A stretch of DNA of 64,000 nucleotides from Chenopodium formosanum (lineage: Eukaryota > Streptophyta > Magnoliopsida > Caryophyllales > Amaranthaceae), in NCBI GenBank assembly GCA_024500155.1, contig CM044862.1:49238001-49302000 (forward strand), read 5' to 3'. A program made the position numbers and the translations under genes. Positions 43,739 to 54,748 of this stretch are shown piece by piece; the stretch's first letter is position 1; every line of letters starts with the position of its first letter. Under the pieces are notes generated by a model. The model saw only the letters and a program-made list of their open reading frames with translations. It was not told the origin of the DNA and did no database searches.

Positions 43739-46700
43739 TCAGAAGTAGTACTTTTTTAGATTGTCTACATTCCAAGTTCTAGGCAGGCGCCTGCCGTCCG
43801 GAGTTTCCAGGCGGTAGGTGCCGTCCCTTACTTCTTCATAGATCCGGTAGGGGCCTTCCCAATTTGGAGTTAGCTTTCCCAGCTCATTGGCCCTACCGGT
43901 TGCCTCCATTTTTCGTAACACTAAGTCGTCAACTTTCAAAGGACGCTTGTGTACTTTTTTGTTGTAGGCTCTCGTCATTCTCAGACGGTAAATCTCATGA
44001 CGCAAGGCAGCATTGCCCCGGCGTTCTGGGAGTGAATCCAATGCCAGCCGCATTGCTTCCCAGTTTGCCTCTTCATCATACAGCATGACTCTGAGAGTCG
44101 GCTCGTAATGTTCGATTGGCAAGACGGCTTCAGCGCCGTAAACCATGAGAAATGGGGTTTCACCGGTTGCCCCTTTCGTTGTTGTCCGGATGGCCCACAG
44201 GACATGGATTAATTCTTCTGCCCATAAGCCACCAGCTCTTTCTATTTTCTTTTTAATGCCGTCTAAGATGAGTTTGTTGAAAGCTTCAACTTGGCCGTTT
44301 GCTTGGGGCCGGCCAACAAATGCGAAATAGCTTGAGATCCCCTGATCTCCCAACCAAGTTTTTAGCTGAGGCGTCTCAAACTGAGGACCATTATAAAAAA
44401 CCATAGACATGGGTACCCCGTACCGGGTGATAATGTTCTTCCAGATGAAGGAAATTACGTCTGAGGTCTTGATGTTTTTAACCGCCTCAGCCTCAACCCA
44501 CTTGGTGAAGTAATCCACAGCTACTAAGATATAGCGCTTTCCGCCTGGAGCAGGCGTGTAAGGACCTAGAATGTCCATGCCCCATTTTGCAAACGGGATT
44601 GGGCTGTGGATGGCCGTCAGATCAGTAGCTGGACGATGAATAAGTTTTCCAAACTTTTGGCATTTGTCACATTTTTTTCACCAATTCCTTGGCGTCTGCC
44701 TCAAGAGTGGGCCAAAAGTAATGTCGTCTGGCTCGGACAGCTAGGGACCTGCCGCCTATGTGGGAGGCGCAGAACCCTGAGTGCAAGTCTTCGAGAACTT
44801 CTTTCCCTTTTTCTGGGGTGACACACTTCAACAGAGGCTTAAGAAACCCCGCCTTGAAGAGCTCTCCATTTCTCAACTCAAAGCTTGCAGCTCGCTTCTT
44901 CAGGACGGCTGCCTCCTGTGGCGAATCAGGAAGTGTGCCGTCTGAGAGATAAGTCCGGATGCCATCCATCCAGGTAGAGCTTCGGTCCAAAACTCCAATG
45001 GGATCTTCATTGATGCTTCTCTTTTCCAGAACTTCCCAAAAGACAGACCGAGGCGTATCATGGCAGGCGGAAGATGCCAGTTTTGACAACGCATCCGCCT
45101 GGTTATTTTCAGACCTAGGCACTTGGTTCAGCCGGAATTCCTCAAGTGCCCCAGCCTCCTCTTTGACTGCCTGAAGATATTTGATCATAGCCGGATGGGT
45201 AGCTTCATAACTTCCCTCATACTGGCTAACAACCAATTGAGAATCAGAATAGGCGTCAATTTTCATGGCCCCTGTCGCCTTACACATGCAAATTCCGGCT
45301 AGCAGAGCTTCATATTCCGCCTCATTATTAGAGGCCTGAAATTTGAAGCGTAGTGCATACTCAAATCTGTCTCCTTCAGGAGATTCATAAATTACACCTG
45401 CACCACAGCCGTTCTTTGTAGAGCTCCTGTCTACGTACACTTTCCAAACCTGATCAAGATTATCCGGAGCCACCGGACGAGTCATTTCCACAATGAAGTC
45501 GGCAAATGCCTGACCTTTCACTGCCATTCTTGGTTCGTAAGTGATTTCAAGGCTCTGCATTTCAATAGCCCATTTCAACATTCTCCCGGATGAGTCCAAG
45601 GTAGACATTGGCCGCTTAAGTGGCTGGTCCGTGTAAATCACCACCGGATGTGCCAAAAAGTAAGGCTTCAATTTTTTGAATGCCATGTACAAAGCAAGAC
45701 CAAAATTTTCAACCATGGGGTACCGGAGCTCAGCATTTTTAAGAACATGGCTAATGAAGTAAACCGGGAGCTGCACGCCGTCTCGCTTAGCAAGGAGAAC
45801 GACACTGAGGGCATGGTCTGAGACGGCTAAATACATGTACAACGTCTCCCTAGGCAAAGGACTGACCAACCTAGGCAGAGAATGTAAATGCTCTTTCAAC
45901 CTCTGGAACGCCGCCTCAGCGTCATTCTCCCATTCAAATCTGGTCTTCTTCCTGATTGCTTGGAAGAAGTAAAGGCATTTGTCACCTGACCGACTGAGGA
46001 ACCTTCCCAGGGCGGCCAAACAACCGGTGAGTCTCTGAACTTCCCTTACAGAGCGGGGTGACTTCATGTCAATCACCGCCTGTATCTTTTTGGGGTTAGC
46101 CTCTATCCCCCTTTGATCAATCAGGAACCCGAGAAACTTCCCAGACTTAACACCAAAGACGCATTTCTTAGGATTTAACATAACCTTATGCCGCCTGAGG
46201 GTGGTGAATGTTTCTCGGAGATCAGCAAGGTGATCCGCCTGTAGCTTGGATTTGACTATCATGTCATCAATGTACGCCTCCACATTCCTCCCAATCTGAT
46301 TAATGAAGACCGTATTAATCATCCGTTGGAAAATGGCAGGCGCATTTTTCAAGCCAAACGGCATCACAGTATAACAGAATAGCCCCTGATCAGTGACGAA
46401 GGCCGTCTTCTCTTGGTCTTTCTTCCACAGGGGTATCTGATGGAAGCCTGAGTAGGCATCCATAAAGCTCATCAAGGCGTGACCGGCTGTAGAATCGACC
46501 AGAATGTCGATCTTTGGAAGCGGATAACTGTCCTTTGGACACGCCTTGTTGAGGTCTGTGTAATCAACACACATGCGCCAGGTCCCATTCGGTTTCTTCA
46601 CAAGGACTACATTGGCTACCCAGTCGGGGAAATTACAAGGCCGAATGAACCCAGCATCCAACAGCTTTTTGACTTCGGCAGCTGCCGCCTGACTTCTTTC

Positions 46701-46985
46701 CTCGCCATGGTTTCTTTTCTTTTGCCGGATGGACTTCTTTTTGGGGTCCACGGCGAGTTTGTGGACAACAAGGTCCGGGCTGACGCCTGGCATCTCTTCC
46801 ACTTCAAAGGCAAAAATGTCTTTGAAATCTTTCAACAGAAGGTGCAAGCTTGCACCCAAGGTAGCATGAGCAACCGTCCCAACCTTAACAGTACGTTCTG
46901 GACGGCTGTCATCTAGAACGAGATCAATGCTTTCGCCAGCCGGTTGGGGACGGAGCTCATCTGACCGTTCACCGGCTAGTGATTG
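43739..46985 (-). pseudogene. Element F pol: RT, RNase H, archaeal-like RNase H, integrase (integrase broken)
   Basis: In the same frame as gag-protease, after one UAG. RT: KKPNGTWRMCVDYTDLNKAC and the catalytic YIDDM near 46262-46274. RT-linked RNase H: about 45640-45880. Second RNase H: YVDRSS to QADALSKLAS (about 45070-45440), the Tat hallmark. Integrase zinc-binding region: about 44667-44790. Integrase core: GMDILGPYTP to GRPQANGQVEAFN (about 44270-44580). Two lesions: a frame change in a run of seven T on the plus strand (44672-44678), and a tyrosine codon at 44393-44395 where the family has the second catalytic aspartate of the D,D35E triad. RT and RNase H look intact. Confidence 0.9.
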
Positions 46986-46988
46986 CTA
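46980..46988 (-). promoter_or_regulatory. Candidate UAG readthrough site between gag-protease and pol
   Basis: The minus strand reads TAG CAA TCA (stop at 46986-46988). The six bases after the stop fit CARYYA, the context known to allow readthrough in tobamovirus-type signals. The frame is open on both sides, so readthrough alone would make gag-pro-pol. Alternatively the stop may be a simple mutation or be bypassed by splicing, as in some Ogre elements. Confidence 0.6.
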
Positions 46989-49562
46989 TTTTTTCTCTTT
47001 TTTCACCTCCACCAGCAGAGGAGCCTTTCTTTTCTTTCCGGCTGTTGATGGGGCAGGAGCTGGGTCAGCATCCTTGACGTTGTCAAGGTCTATTGGTTCC
47101 TGACCGCCTGGGGCCACAGTATCTCGGACGGCTGAGAGATAACATTCTCGGGCCGTCTTCTGATCCCCATTCAAGGAACCAACAGAGCCGTCATCCCTCT
47201 CATACTTGATGAGCATCAGGGAAGGGATGATTACTGCCTTGGCTACGTTGAGGGTTGGCCTGCCAAGAATGATGTTATAGGCGGTCAACTCCTCAACGAC
47301 CAAGAATCTGACGACAATATGTCGACCCTGGCCTTTCTCTCCCAGCCGGATGGGTAAATCAATTCTCCCGGCTGGGTAGACCATCCCACCCCCAAAACCA
47401 ACCAAGGGGTGGGTGACTGGATGCATGCTGCTGACATTGTATTTCAGCTTTTGCAGGCACCGGAGGCTGATGATATCTGATGAGCTGCCGGTGTCAATAA
47501 GGATCCGTCCAACCAGTTGGTTGGCAACCTTACATTCAATGACCACCGGGTCATCATGTGGGCGGCGGACGCTGCCCCTATCCTTCTCAGTGATCAAGAC
47601 GCCTGGGAAGGAGGAGCTGGCTTCCGCCTGCTCATCATCATCTTTGTCCATCTTTCGAAGATGGCTCTTGGTGCCCCGGATGGTAGGGCCACCACATGAG
47701 AACCCGCCTGCTATAGTGTAAACCGACTCCTTATCGGTATCCGAGCTACTAGCAGGCTGGGGGGTAGTCTTGGAGGACTGACCCTTGTTTTTCTTTTTTG
47801 CCCCGGCTGGGGACTTAAAAATGTAGGACTTCAACATCCCTTTGTCAGCCAGACGGTCCAACGCACGCTGAAGACTGAAGCAGTCGTTGGTGTCATGGCC
47901 GACCTCCTCATGGAACTGACAGAATTTATTCTTGTTCCGTGACTGGACAGAACTCTTCATAGGATTCGGCTTCTCAATGGACAACCGGTCCTTTACCTCC
48001 ATGAAGATGGAGTTGCAGTCTTTATTAAACTCGTACTTGGGGACGTACGGTTTAAATTCTTTCTTTTTCTTCTGGGACGGCTGGTCAGAGTCAGTAACCG
48101 CCCAGACTTCTTTTCTTTTCTTGCTCTCTTCTTTGTTTTTAGCCGGCTGAGCTGACCGACTGTCTTTCTGTTTGTCAGACTTCTTGGAGTCTGACTGGCT
48201 ACCAGGCGAGCAGAGGTCGGTAGCTTGAATGTAGCTTTCCGCCTCCCTCAGGGCCGCCTGTAGGGTAAAAGCCCCTTTTCTGACTAGGTCGAACTTAAAG
48301 GTCGACCCGTCTCTCAGACCTTTAAAAAATTCTGTAAAAGCTACCTCATCAGACAGTCCCTGAATCTGAATTCTGATCAGGTTGAACCGCCTGACATATG
48401 AGCGCAACCCTTCTCTCTCTCCCTGCTTAACAGTGCTCAAATCAAGGCTTGTCTTTTTAGCAGGGATGTTCATTGAGAAGTTGGAAGCAAACAGGAAGGC
48501 AAGCTTCCTAAAGCTGTCTATAGACCCGGCTGGCAGGTTGCCAAACCATTGTTGGGCGATGCCCTTCAATGTAGCCGGAAAGCACCGACACCAAGTGGCA
48601 TCATCCAACCCCTGCAGATACATGAGGTTGGTGTAAGCTATGAGGTGGTCTTCTGGATTGGTGGTACCATCATAGGTACCAACCAACACATTCTTAACCT
48701 TGGCCGGCTGAGCCGCCTCGGTTATCTCCCGAGTGAACGCAGAAGGCTGTTCACCCAGGCGCAGCAGTCGAAGCTGCCAGTCCAATGCCTGGACATTTGG
48801 ATATGCCGCCTGACCTCCAAAGAAGGCTGGCTGCATGAAGGGAGGAGAATACTGTCCGTAAGCCTGAGTAGGCACATACGGTACATTTCCAATCATATGA
48901 GGGCCAGAATGGACAGTATTACCGCCTGTTTGACTCTCATGCAAGGAGGGTGCACTCCCTGCAGAAATATTGTTGAAGCTGTCCGGAAAGTTCGACGTTG
49001 AAGCCGACTCAGACAGCGATTGATTTCTCTTCCGGTTAATGATTTCCCGGGCATCGAGAGTTGATTTTTTACTTCTCACCGGCTGATGAGGCCGGCGAGG
49101 GTTATTAGTGCTTCCCCCAGGAAGGAGAATTTTTGACCAATCAATGGTCCCAGCTGCCTTCTCCTTTGGATGAGGAGTAGGCTGTCGGTTTCTGACTGAC
49201 TTCCCCTTCTCTGGAGGAGTCTTCTTCACCGACTGACCTTTACTTGGGCCAGCCCTGCTTTTGGTGATAAGCTCTTTAATTTCACCCTTGAAACTCGTCA
49301 TGAACCTCATGAGTTCGTCTCGGGTGACTGGGGCTGATCCAGATGCCGTTTGGGTTGCCCCTTCCGGCTGCCCAGTAGGTCTGCTCGGACCCGCCTGGGT
49401 GGCACCCCGCTCCAGAGTCTCTCTGGGCCGGTTGCACTTAACTCTTAGAGAGCCGTCCTCGGCTGTAGAGGTTTCGACCTGAGGATCCTCATCCTCCTCA
49501 TGGTCTGTAAAGACTTCTGGGTCTTCGCCCAGACGGTTTGGGGGTGCAGATTCTTGAACCAT
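46986..49562 (-). CDS. Element F gag-protease polyprotein (858 aa)
   Basis: Intact from ATG (49562, 14 bases after the PBS) to TAG. Gag part: basic/acidic N-terminus, VTRDELMRFMTSFKGEIKEL, then capsid (NVLVGTYDGTTNPEDHLIAY, IAQQWFGNLPAGSIDSF), a Lys-rich stretch, and a zinc-knuckle-like motif CQFHEEVGHDTNDC (about residues 546-559) with His in the second metal position. Protease: ILIDTGSSSDII (active site about residues 687-691), then NIILGRPTLN. It ends in a Lys-rich tail. It would form the particle and cut the polyprotein. The frame continues into pol after the stop. Confidence 0.93.
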   Translation of the reverse strand: MVQESAPPNRLGEDPEVFTDHEEDEDPQVETSTAEDGSLRVKCNRPRETLERGATQAGPSRPTGQPEGATQTASGSAPVTRDELMRFMTSFKGEIKELITKSRAGPSKGQSVKKTPPEKGKSVRNRQPTPHPKEKAAGTIDWSKILLPGGSTNNPRRPHQPVRSKKSTLDAREIINRKRNQSLSESASTSNFPDSFNNISAGSAPSLHESQTGGNTVHSGPHMIGNVPYVPTQAYGQYSPPFMQPAFFGGQAAYPNVQALDWQLRLLRLGEQPSAFTREITEAAQPAKVKNVLVGTYDGTTNPEDHLIAYTNLMYLQGLDDATWCRCFPATLKGIAQQWFGNLPAGSIDSFRKLAFLFASNFSMNIPAKKTSLDLSTVKQGEREGLRSYVRRFNLIRIQIQGLSDEVAFTEFFKGLRDGSTFKFDLVRKGAFTLQAALREAESYIQATDLCSPGSQSDSKKSDKQKDSRSAQPAKNKEESKKRKEVWAVTDSDQPSQKKKKEFKPYVPKYEFNKDCNSIFMEVKDRLSIEKPNPMKSSVQSRNKNKFCQFHEEVGHDTNDCFSLQRALDRLADKGMLKSYIFKSPAGAKKKNKGQSSKTTPQPASSSDTDKESVYTIAGGFSCGGPTIRGTKSHLRKMDKDDDEQAEASSSFPGVLITEKDRGSVRRPHDDPVVIECKVANQLVGRILIDTGSSSDIISLRCLQKLKYNVSSMHPVTHPLVGFGGGMVYPAGRIDLPIRLGEKGQGRHIVVRFLVVEELTAYNIILGRPTLNVAKAVIIPSLMLIKYERDDGSVGSLNGDQKTARECYLSAVRDTVAPGGQEPIDLDNVKDADPAPAPSTAGKKRKAPLLVEVKKEKK

Positions 49563-49575
49563 CTTCGAGGTACTC

Positions 49576-49593
49576 TCCTCACAGACGGCGCCA
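49576..49593 (-). other. Primer-binding site of element F
   Basis: The minus strand reads TGGCGCCGTCTGTGAGGA, two bases from the 5' LTR. This TGGCGCCGTCTGTGGGGA-like site is common in Retand-type Tat elements. I do not assign the tRNA. Confidence 0.85.
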
Positions 49594-49595
49594 AA

Positions 49596-50086
49596 TGTTT
49601 TGGGTGTTTTTGTCCCTCGGGAGAGTTACAACACGAAGGCTGATCCGGGATGAGCTGAACCTGCAAAACAAACGGAGACACCTGTTGGGTGGTGCTCCGC
49701 CTCCGACGCACAAGTCAATAACTTGAAACGGGATAAAGAGAACGGAAATTTAGGTGAGTATCTGCTCGGATTCCAAGCTCAGGTGTTTCTCTGATGTAAG
49801 AGAATGCAGTTGTAATAAATGGTAAAAACGTGTCCTCAAAATGAGGGACATCTCCTTATTTATAGGGTCATTGGGAATTGCCCCTGATTAGGTCACTGAA
49901 CCCTAATCATTGGTGGGCTGCGCCGTATTCCGGCTTTCTCGGGATTTAGGCCTGAAGGCCGCCTTTTCCCTTTTTTCTCTGGAATGACACGTGTCAAACA
50001 GGGATTGGTCCATTTTGGACCAATCTGAGGCTGACATGTGTCACCCTCTGATTGGGCCACGTGGCAGGGTAAAAATACCCTAAACA
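49596..50086 (-). repeat. 5' LTR of element F (491 bp)
   Basis: Equal in length to the 3' LTR, with seven transitions between them. The TATA box (minus) is at 49857-49864. Next to the PBS, hence the 5' copy. Confidence 0.95.
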
Positions 50087-50091
50087 AAACC

Positions 50092-51637
50092 AACTCAGCT
50101 TGGAAAGCAGAAGTCGATTAGGTATCGTCAGCTGACTCCTCACCTTGCTCCAAAGGACAAGGCTCGACCCCATATCTACCTCTCAAGAATCTGTTTCCCA
50201 GAAACGGTGGCCAGAAAAGCCATCTGGCATGTACAACCGGATGGTAGCAAGAAATCATTCTTTGATGCTCGACAGTACATCAAGGAGAAGAAGACAAAGC
50301 ATCTGTCAGAGTCGGCATCCACGTCGACTTATCATGATAGCTTTCAAAATACCTTTGTGAGGAATTCTCAATCTGTACGTGGGACCCCGTCAAACGGCCC
50401 CCTCGTCTAGTCGGGACCCCATGTAATCAACTCGACGTAGTATATGGCACAACCATTATATAGGCCGCCTGCTTTGCCCTACATCCAGCCTGCCTTCTTT
50501 GAAGGCCGGGCGACATATAACTACCAGCCTATGGACTGGCAGCTTCGGTAACAAAACCTTCGGTAACAACCCTCAGCGTTTTCCAGGGAAACAACCGAGG
50601 CCGAACAGCTGGCCAAGGTTAAAAATGTGTTGGTTGGGACCTATGATAGTACCGCCAACCCAGAAGACCACCTTCTGGCATACACCCACCTCATGTACTT
50701 ACAATGGTTGGATGATGCCGCCTGGTGTTGGTGCTTTCCAGCCACCCTGAAGGGCATAGCCCAACAGTGGTTTGGTAACCTGCCGGCTGGTGCATTAATA
50801 TCTTCAAGATGCTTGCATTCTTGTTTGCTTCTAACTTCTCTATGAACATCCCTGCAAAGAAAACGAGCCTTAAGCTAGGCCATGTACAACAAGGAGATAG
50901 AGAAGGGCTGCGATCATACGTCAAGCGGTTCATTTTGGTGAGAATCCAGATCCAAGGATTGTATGACAAAGTGGCTTAAACAGACTTTTACAAAGGTTTG
51001 AAGGACGGGTCGACTTTCAAGTTTGAACTCGTCCGCAAGAAAATTTTCACCCTCCAAGGAGCTCCGATGGAGGCGGAAGCCTACATACAGGCGACCGAGC
51101 TCTGCTCCTCAAATAAGCAGTCGGACTCAAAGAAGTCTGACCGGCAGAAGGAGAGTCGGCCTGCTCAGCCGTCTCTAAAACCAGAAGAGAGCAAAAAGAA
51201 AAAAGAGATCTGGGTGGTTGATAACTCCGACCAGCCGGCCTAGAAGAAAAAGAAAGAGTGGAAGGCGTACGTTCCAAGGTACGAATTCCAAAAGGAAAAC
51301 TATTCCATCCACATGGAGATAAAGGATCGGCTGACTCTGGAGAAGCCGACTCTTATGAAAGGCTCCGCTGAAAATCAGAACAAAAACAAACACTACCATT
51401 ACCATGAGGATGTCGGCCATGACACAAACGATTGCTTCAGCCTCAAGCGAACACTTGATCGTCTGGCTGACAAAGGAGCGCTGAATTCCTATGTGAAGTC
51501 CAAAGTGACTTCCAAGGCGAATTTGGGGCAGTCTAGCAAAAAGACCCCCAACCTGCTGGTAGTTCCAAAACCGATGAGGAGCCGGTCTTTACAATAGTAG
51601 GCGGATTTTCCAGAGGTGGACCGACCACGCGGGGTAC
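50092..51637 (+). pseudogene. Element G gag, C-terminal part (broken)
   Basis: Continues from 38788 across the F insertion. Aligns with F gag: SESASTS, then MLVGTYDSTANPEDHLLAY, IAQQWFGNLPAG, ATELCSSNKQSDSKKSD and GHDTNDCFSLKRTLDRLADK. Stops and frame changes occur near 50410, 50440, 50560, 50800, 50980, 51241 and 51560. The first metal ligand of the zinc-knuckle-like motif is lost. It ends where element D is inserted (target GGTAC at 51633-51637). Confidence 0.85.
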
Positions 51638-53685
51638 CGTAGACACCTTAAAATGTCTCCCCAAAACCAAACCCCCGATGATGAACAACCTTTCACCGCC
51701 ACTATTGGTTGGGTTGAGTATTTAATCTTGGAGTGCTTAAATCCATATTCAATCCCAATACCTTTCATAAACCAACCCAATTCCTAGTCCATTTCCCCAA
51801 ACCATAACTTATTTTCCTCTTTTTGTGCCTTTAAACCCAAAATAATTCATTTCGTGTCCTTCAAAATCATTCATTTCGTGTCCTTTTAATAAAAACATTT
51901 AATCCAGTTTATTTTGGTCCATAATCAGGGTCCAATGATTTAATAATTGGATGGGGTTTGAAAAGAGATTTCCAACGATATATTATAATCCCAAATCCGA
52001 GTTATAACAAATAAGTTATGACCAAAATATTAAACTGAGCCCAAACTGAACCTAAGCCCACCTTACCTACGACCCAATGATATGTGGAGGGTCTAAATTA
52101 TTTAATCCCATTCCTAAACCAATTAGGATTAATTAAAAAGTTCTATAAGTTTCTAAAAGATCTTAATTATCCTTTTTGAAAAGATAAGATTAAAGAGTTT
52201 GAAATTGAATAAAACTTTTCTTTTTGAAAATCCTATTTCTATCTGAATTAAGAGACGTTCAAAGATAGGCAGATAATATTTTCGTACCTCACAGTTTTTA
52301 TCCAAATTTTATATGGTTGGATAGCCCTTGAAATTAACTTTCCAATGATATATTATAATATCAATTCCGAGCTATAACGGAAAAGATATGAATTAAATAT
52401 CAAATTCTATCCAAAGCTGACACTGTCTCACTATTTCGGCCATATTTTTTTTATTCTTACATAATATTTTAATCTGATTTCAATTGGATTAGAAATTAGA
52501 TTTCAAGAGCTTTCCAATGACATATTATTTATCTTATTCCAATTTCTGGATCAAAAGATGTGATAAAAACACAAACCGCAAAAACTGCAGTCTATTGAGT
52601 TTTATTCCGATTTAATTCGGATCTTATCTTATTTTCTTCGACCCTTCTTTTTTCTCTATAAATAGAGGTCATATCTCCCCTTTTTCAATCATCAAAAAGG
52701 ATGATCACAAAATCATTCTCTTCTCCCTCTTTAGCCTAAACACTAGCCACCCTATTTTCTCAAAATACTTCCCCTAAGCACTCCAAGGAGTCCATACTTG
52801 ACCCGAGGTTCCGTCCTTAAACCAAGGTGTGAAAGGTATATATAACTGAGGGTTTGGACCAAATCAAATATACATTTATTTAATTTAATTTTCATTTTCT
52901 TTATATATTTTTTTTTATTGAAGTTACTAACAGTTTATTCATGATGTAGCAATTTAAAGGAACGCGCGTTGTGTGAGTAATTAATTAATTTAATTACTCT
53001 TATTTTATTTTTATATTGCTAGTATCATGATTAGGTTATTTTATTGTTCGATTTGACTAACGCTATTATTGTTAAATTTCTTCCAATATTAATGTTTATT
53101 CTATTATTATTTATTGATCACCATATTGCATGTTAAAGGGAATATGTAATTGAAAATCACGCCTAATAAGATAATTTGGACGACCAGTTTAGGTTCCTTT
53201 TTAATCTTCTTATTTAATCAAGTGACCACAAATATTTTAGAATTATATGTTGCATTAATATTCAACCAATTTAGCATAATAATAGTTTGAAGCGAATTGA
53301 ATCTCTGTTCGTATGCCTTTGAGATCGCAGGAATACTTTTCACTATAAGAATCGAGTAGAGGCCAATACGAGAGAATGTGACTCCATGAATCACTTCGTA
53401 CCATCTTCCCCAATCCTCCTTTTGTGGTTTCGAACCATATAAAGTTAGTAATCTCATGGATTATGAATGAGGTTTAACCTTCACGGGTCAATCGTTGTTG
53501 CCTATCGTTGTCCCTTATCGTGGTTGCCTTTTATGATCCGTGAACGGTTTAAAAGTTCCTTAAAAACTTGTTGGCGGCTCCCTACTTTCCTTGTCCCTAA
53601 TCATATACGTCATTTACCACTTCATAAGAGTTCCAAGCATATTCACACATGCTTTAACGTAGGCGCACATCGAACGACGCCTACA
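51638..53685 (+). repeat. 5' LTR of Ogre-like element D (family 2a, 2048 bp)
   Basis: Starts with a mutated first base (CGTAGACACC instead of TG) and ends CGACGCCTACA. It matches the solo LTR at 18093-20140. TATAAATA lies at 52657-52664. No GC-rich palindrome array precedes the TATA box. The left flank GGTAC is the expected duplication; the right copy is outside the window. Confidence 0.9.
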
Positions 53686-54748
53686 ATTTGGCGACTCCAG
53701 TGGGGAGGATTCTAGGTTATTTATCAATTTGAGTGATCGGTATTTAATTAAGATGAGTGAGCCACCCGTTAGCATGCACCCTCAAGGGAGGATTCCTTGT
53801 TAACGCGTCCAGACTCTTAACCATGGTACCCCTTTGACACCCAAAAGCTTGACCATAGTCGAACATAGAACTCGACTCTAGGTTGCGAACTTGATTGCAT
53901 CATGCGAGACGATATGCTTACATGTGCATTTTTTTTATTGACATTTTTCAATTATTTTTTTTCTCTTATCAAAACCTTTTTTTTTTTTATTAGAGTTGAG
54001 TCATTGATTTTTTTTTTTTAAATTTTTGAGTCACCCGGATTTTTATTCCCGTATACTGTACTAGAGCCAACTTGTTTTGGTCATATCTGGAGTTCTAGAA
54101 AGAGTTACGTGTCGTGTAAGCTATGGATCTGTAGCCCCGAGTTTTATCTTTCATTTGGAGCTGGTTTAGTCCTAATCAAAGTCACAGATAAAAAGTTATA
54201 ACCGATATACTACAGCCTGTCCAATTTAGTTGTCTTTCTAGCGTCAACTTTCTTTTTTTTTTTTAAATTTTTTATTTTTTCTTTATATCTTTTCTCGTCA
54301 AGCTAGTCTTAGCCAAGTCCTTCAATCTGTGTCAACTCGTACAACATAGGATTATCGATTTTTATTTTAATTTATTTTTTTTATACCCATGAGTCCTAAC
54401 TCTTCTAGAATTCTAGTCTTCTTCCTAGTTTATTGTGATTTTTTGTGCTAACCTTAACATGTGTTCCTTGTATTTCATTGTGGTTGATCTTATTTATGAC
54501 TAATGATTGCCAATGGACCCATTTCACCTAGTAAATATCATAAACATTAAAATTGGACAAAATTAATCAAGTTAGTTTGTCTTTTAGTCTTCCGTGCTAT
54601 TTAGTCAGTGGGTCCTTTGCTTTTCACAACGTCCTAATGTCTAGCCATGAGATCATACCATGAGTCTTAATAAACTCACCTTATATCACATGTTGAGTCA
54701 TCGCACACACTTTGTCTTCAAGTAATGCACTATATAGTTTATGATCGT
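53686..54748 (+). mobile_element. PBS and leader of element D, cut by element E
   Basis: The PBS TGGCGACTCCAGTGGGGA is at 53689-53706. The leader follows without a gene. It aligns with parts of the E leader, and T-rich runs are frequent. It ends at GTTTATGATCGT, where E is inserted; the E leader continues past the same word with ATACTAGG at about 57990-58010. Confidence 0.85.

Larger units (their letters stand above)
38789..50086 (-). mobile_element. Complete Tat/Retand-like LTR retrotransposon F, 11,298 bp, TSD AAACC
   Basis: Both LTRs are 491 bp and differ at seven positions by hand count, all transitions. Perfect duplications AAACC lie at 38784-38788 and 50087-50091. Minus-strand order: 5' LTR, PBS (49576-49593), gag-protease, UAG, RT, RNase H, second RNase H, integrase, a 4.4-kb 3' region with an antisense gene, PPT, 3' LTR. 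It is inserted in the gag of its relative G, in the opposite orientation. It is recent by LTR identity, but its integrase is broken, so it is probably not autonomous now. Confidence 0.95.

Noticed and set aside
43864..45174. Plus-strand small open frames over the F integrase and RNase H
   Set aside because: They are opposite-strand shadows of the pol frame; no domain or start context supports them.
47413..49001. Plus-strand open frames opposite the F gag-protease
   Set aside because: They are shadows of the 858-residue gag-protease frame, with no family similarity of their own.
38789..50086. An endogenous pararetrovirus (plant virus) origin for the RT and RNase H region
   Set aside because: LTRs, 5-bp target duplications, an integrase and a double RNase H order mark it as a Ty3/gypsy Tat retrotransposon; no movement protein or coat domain is seen.
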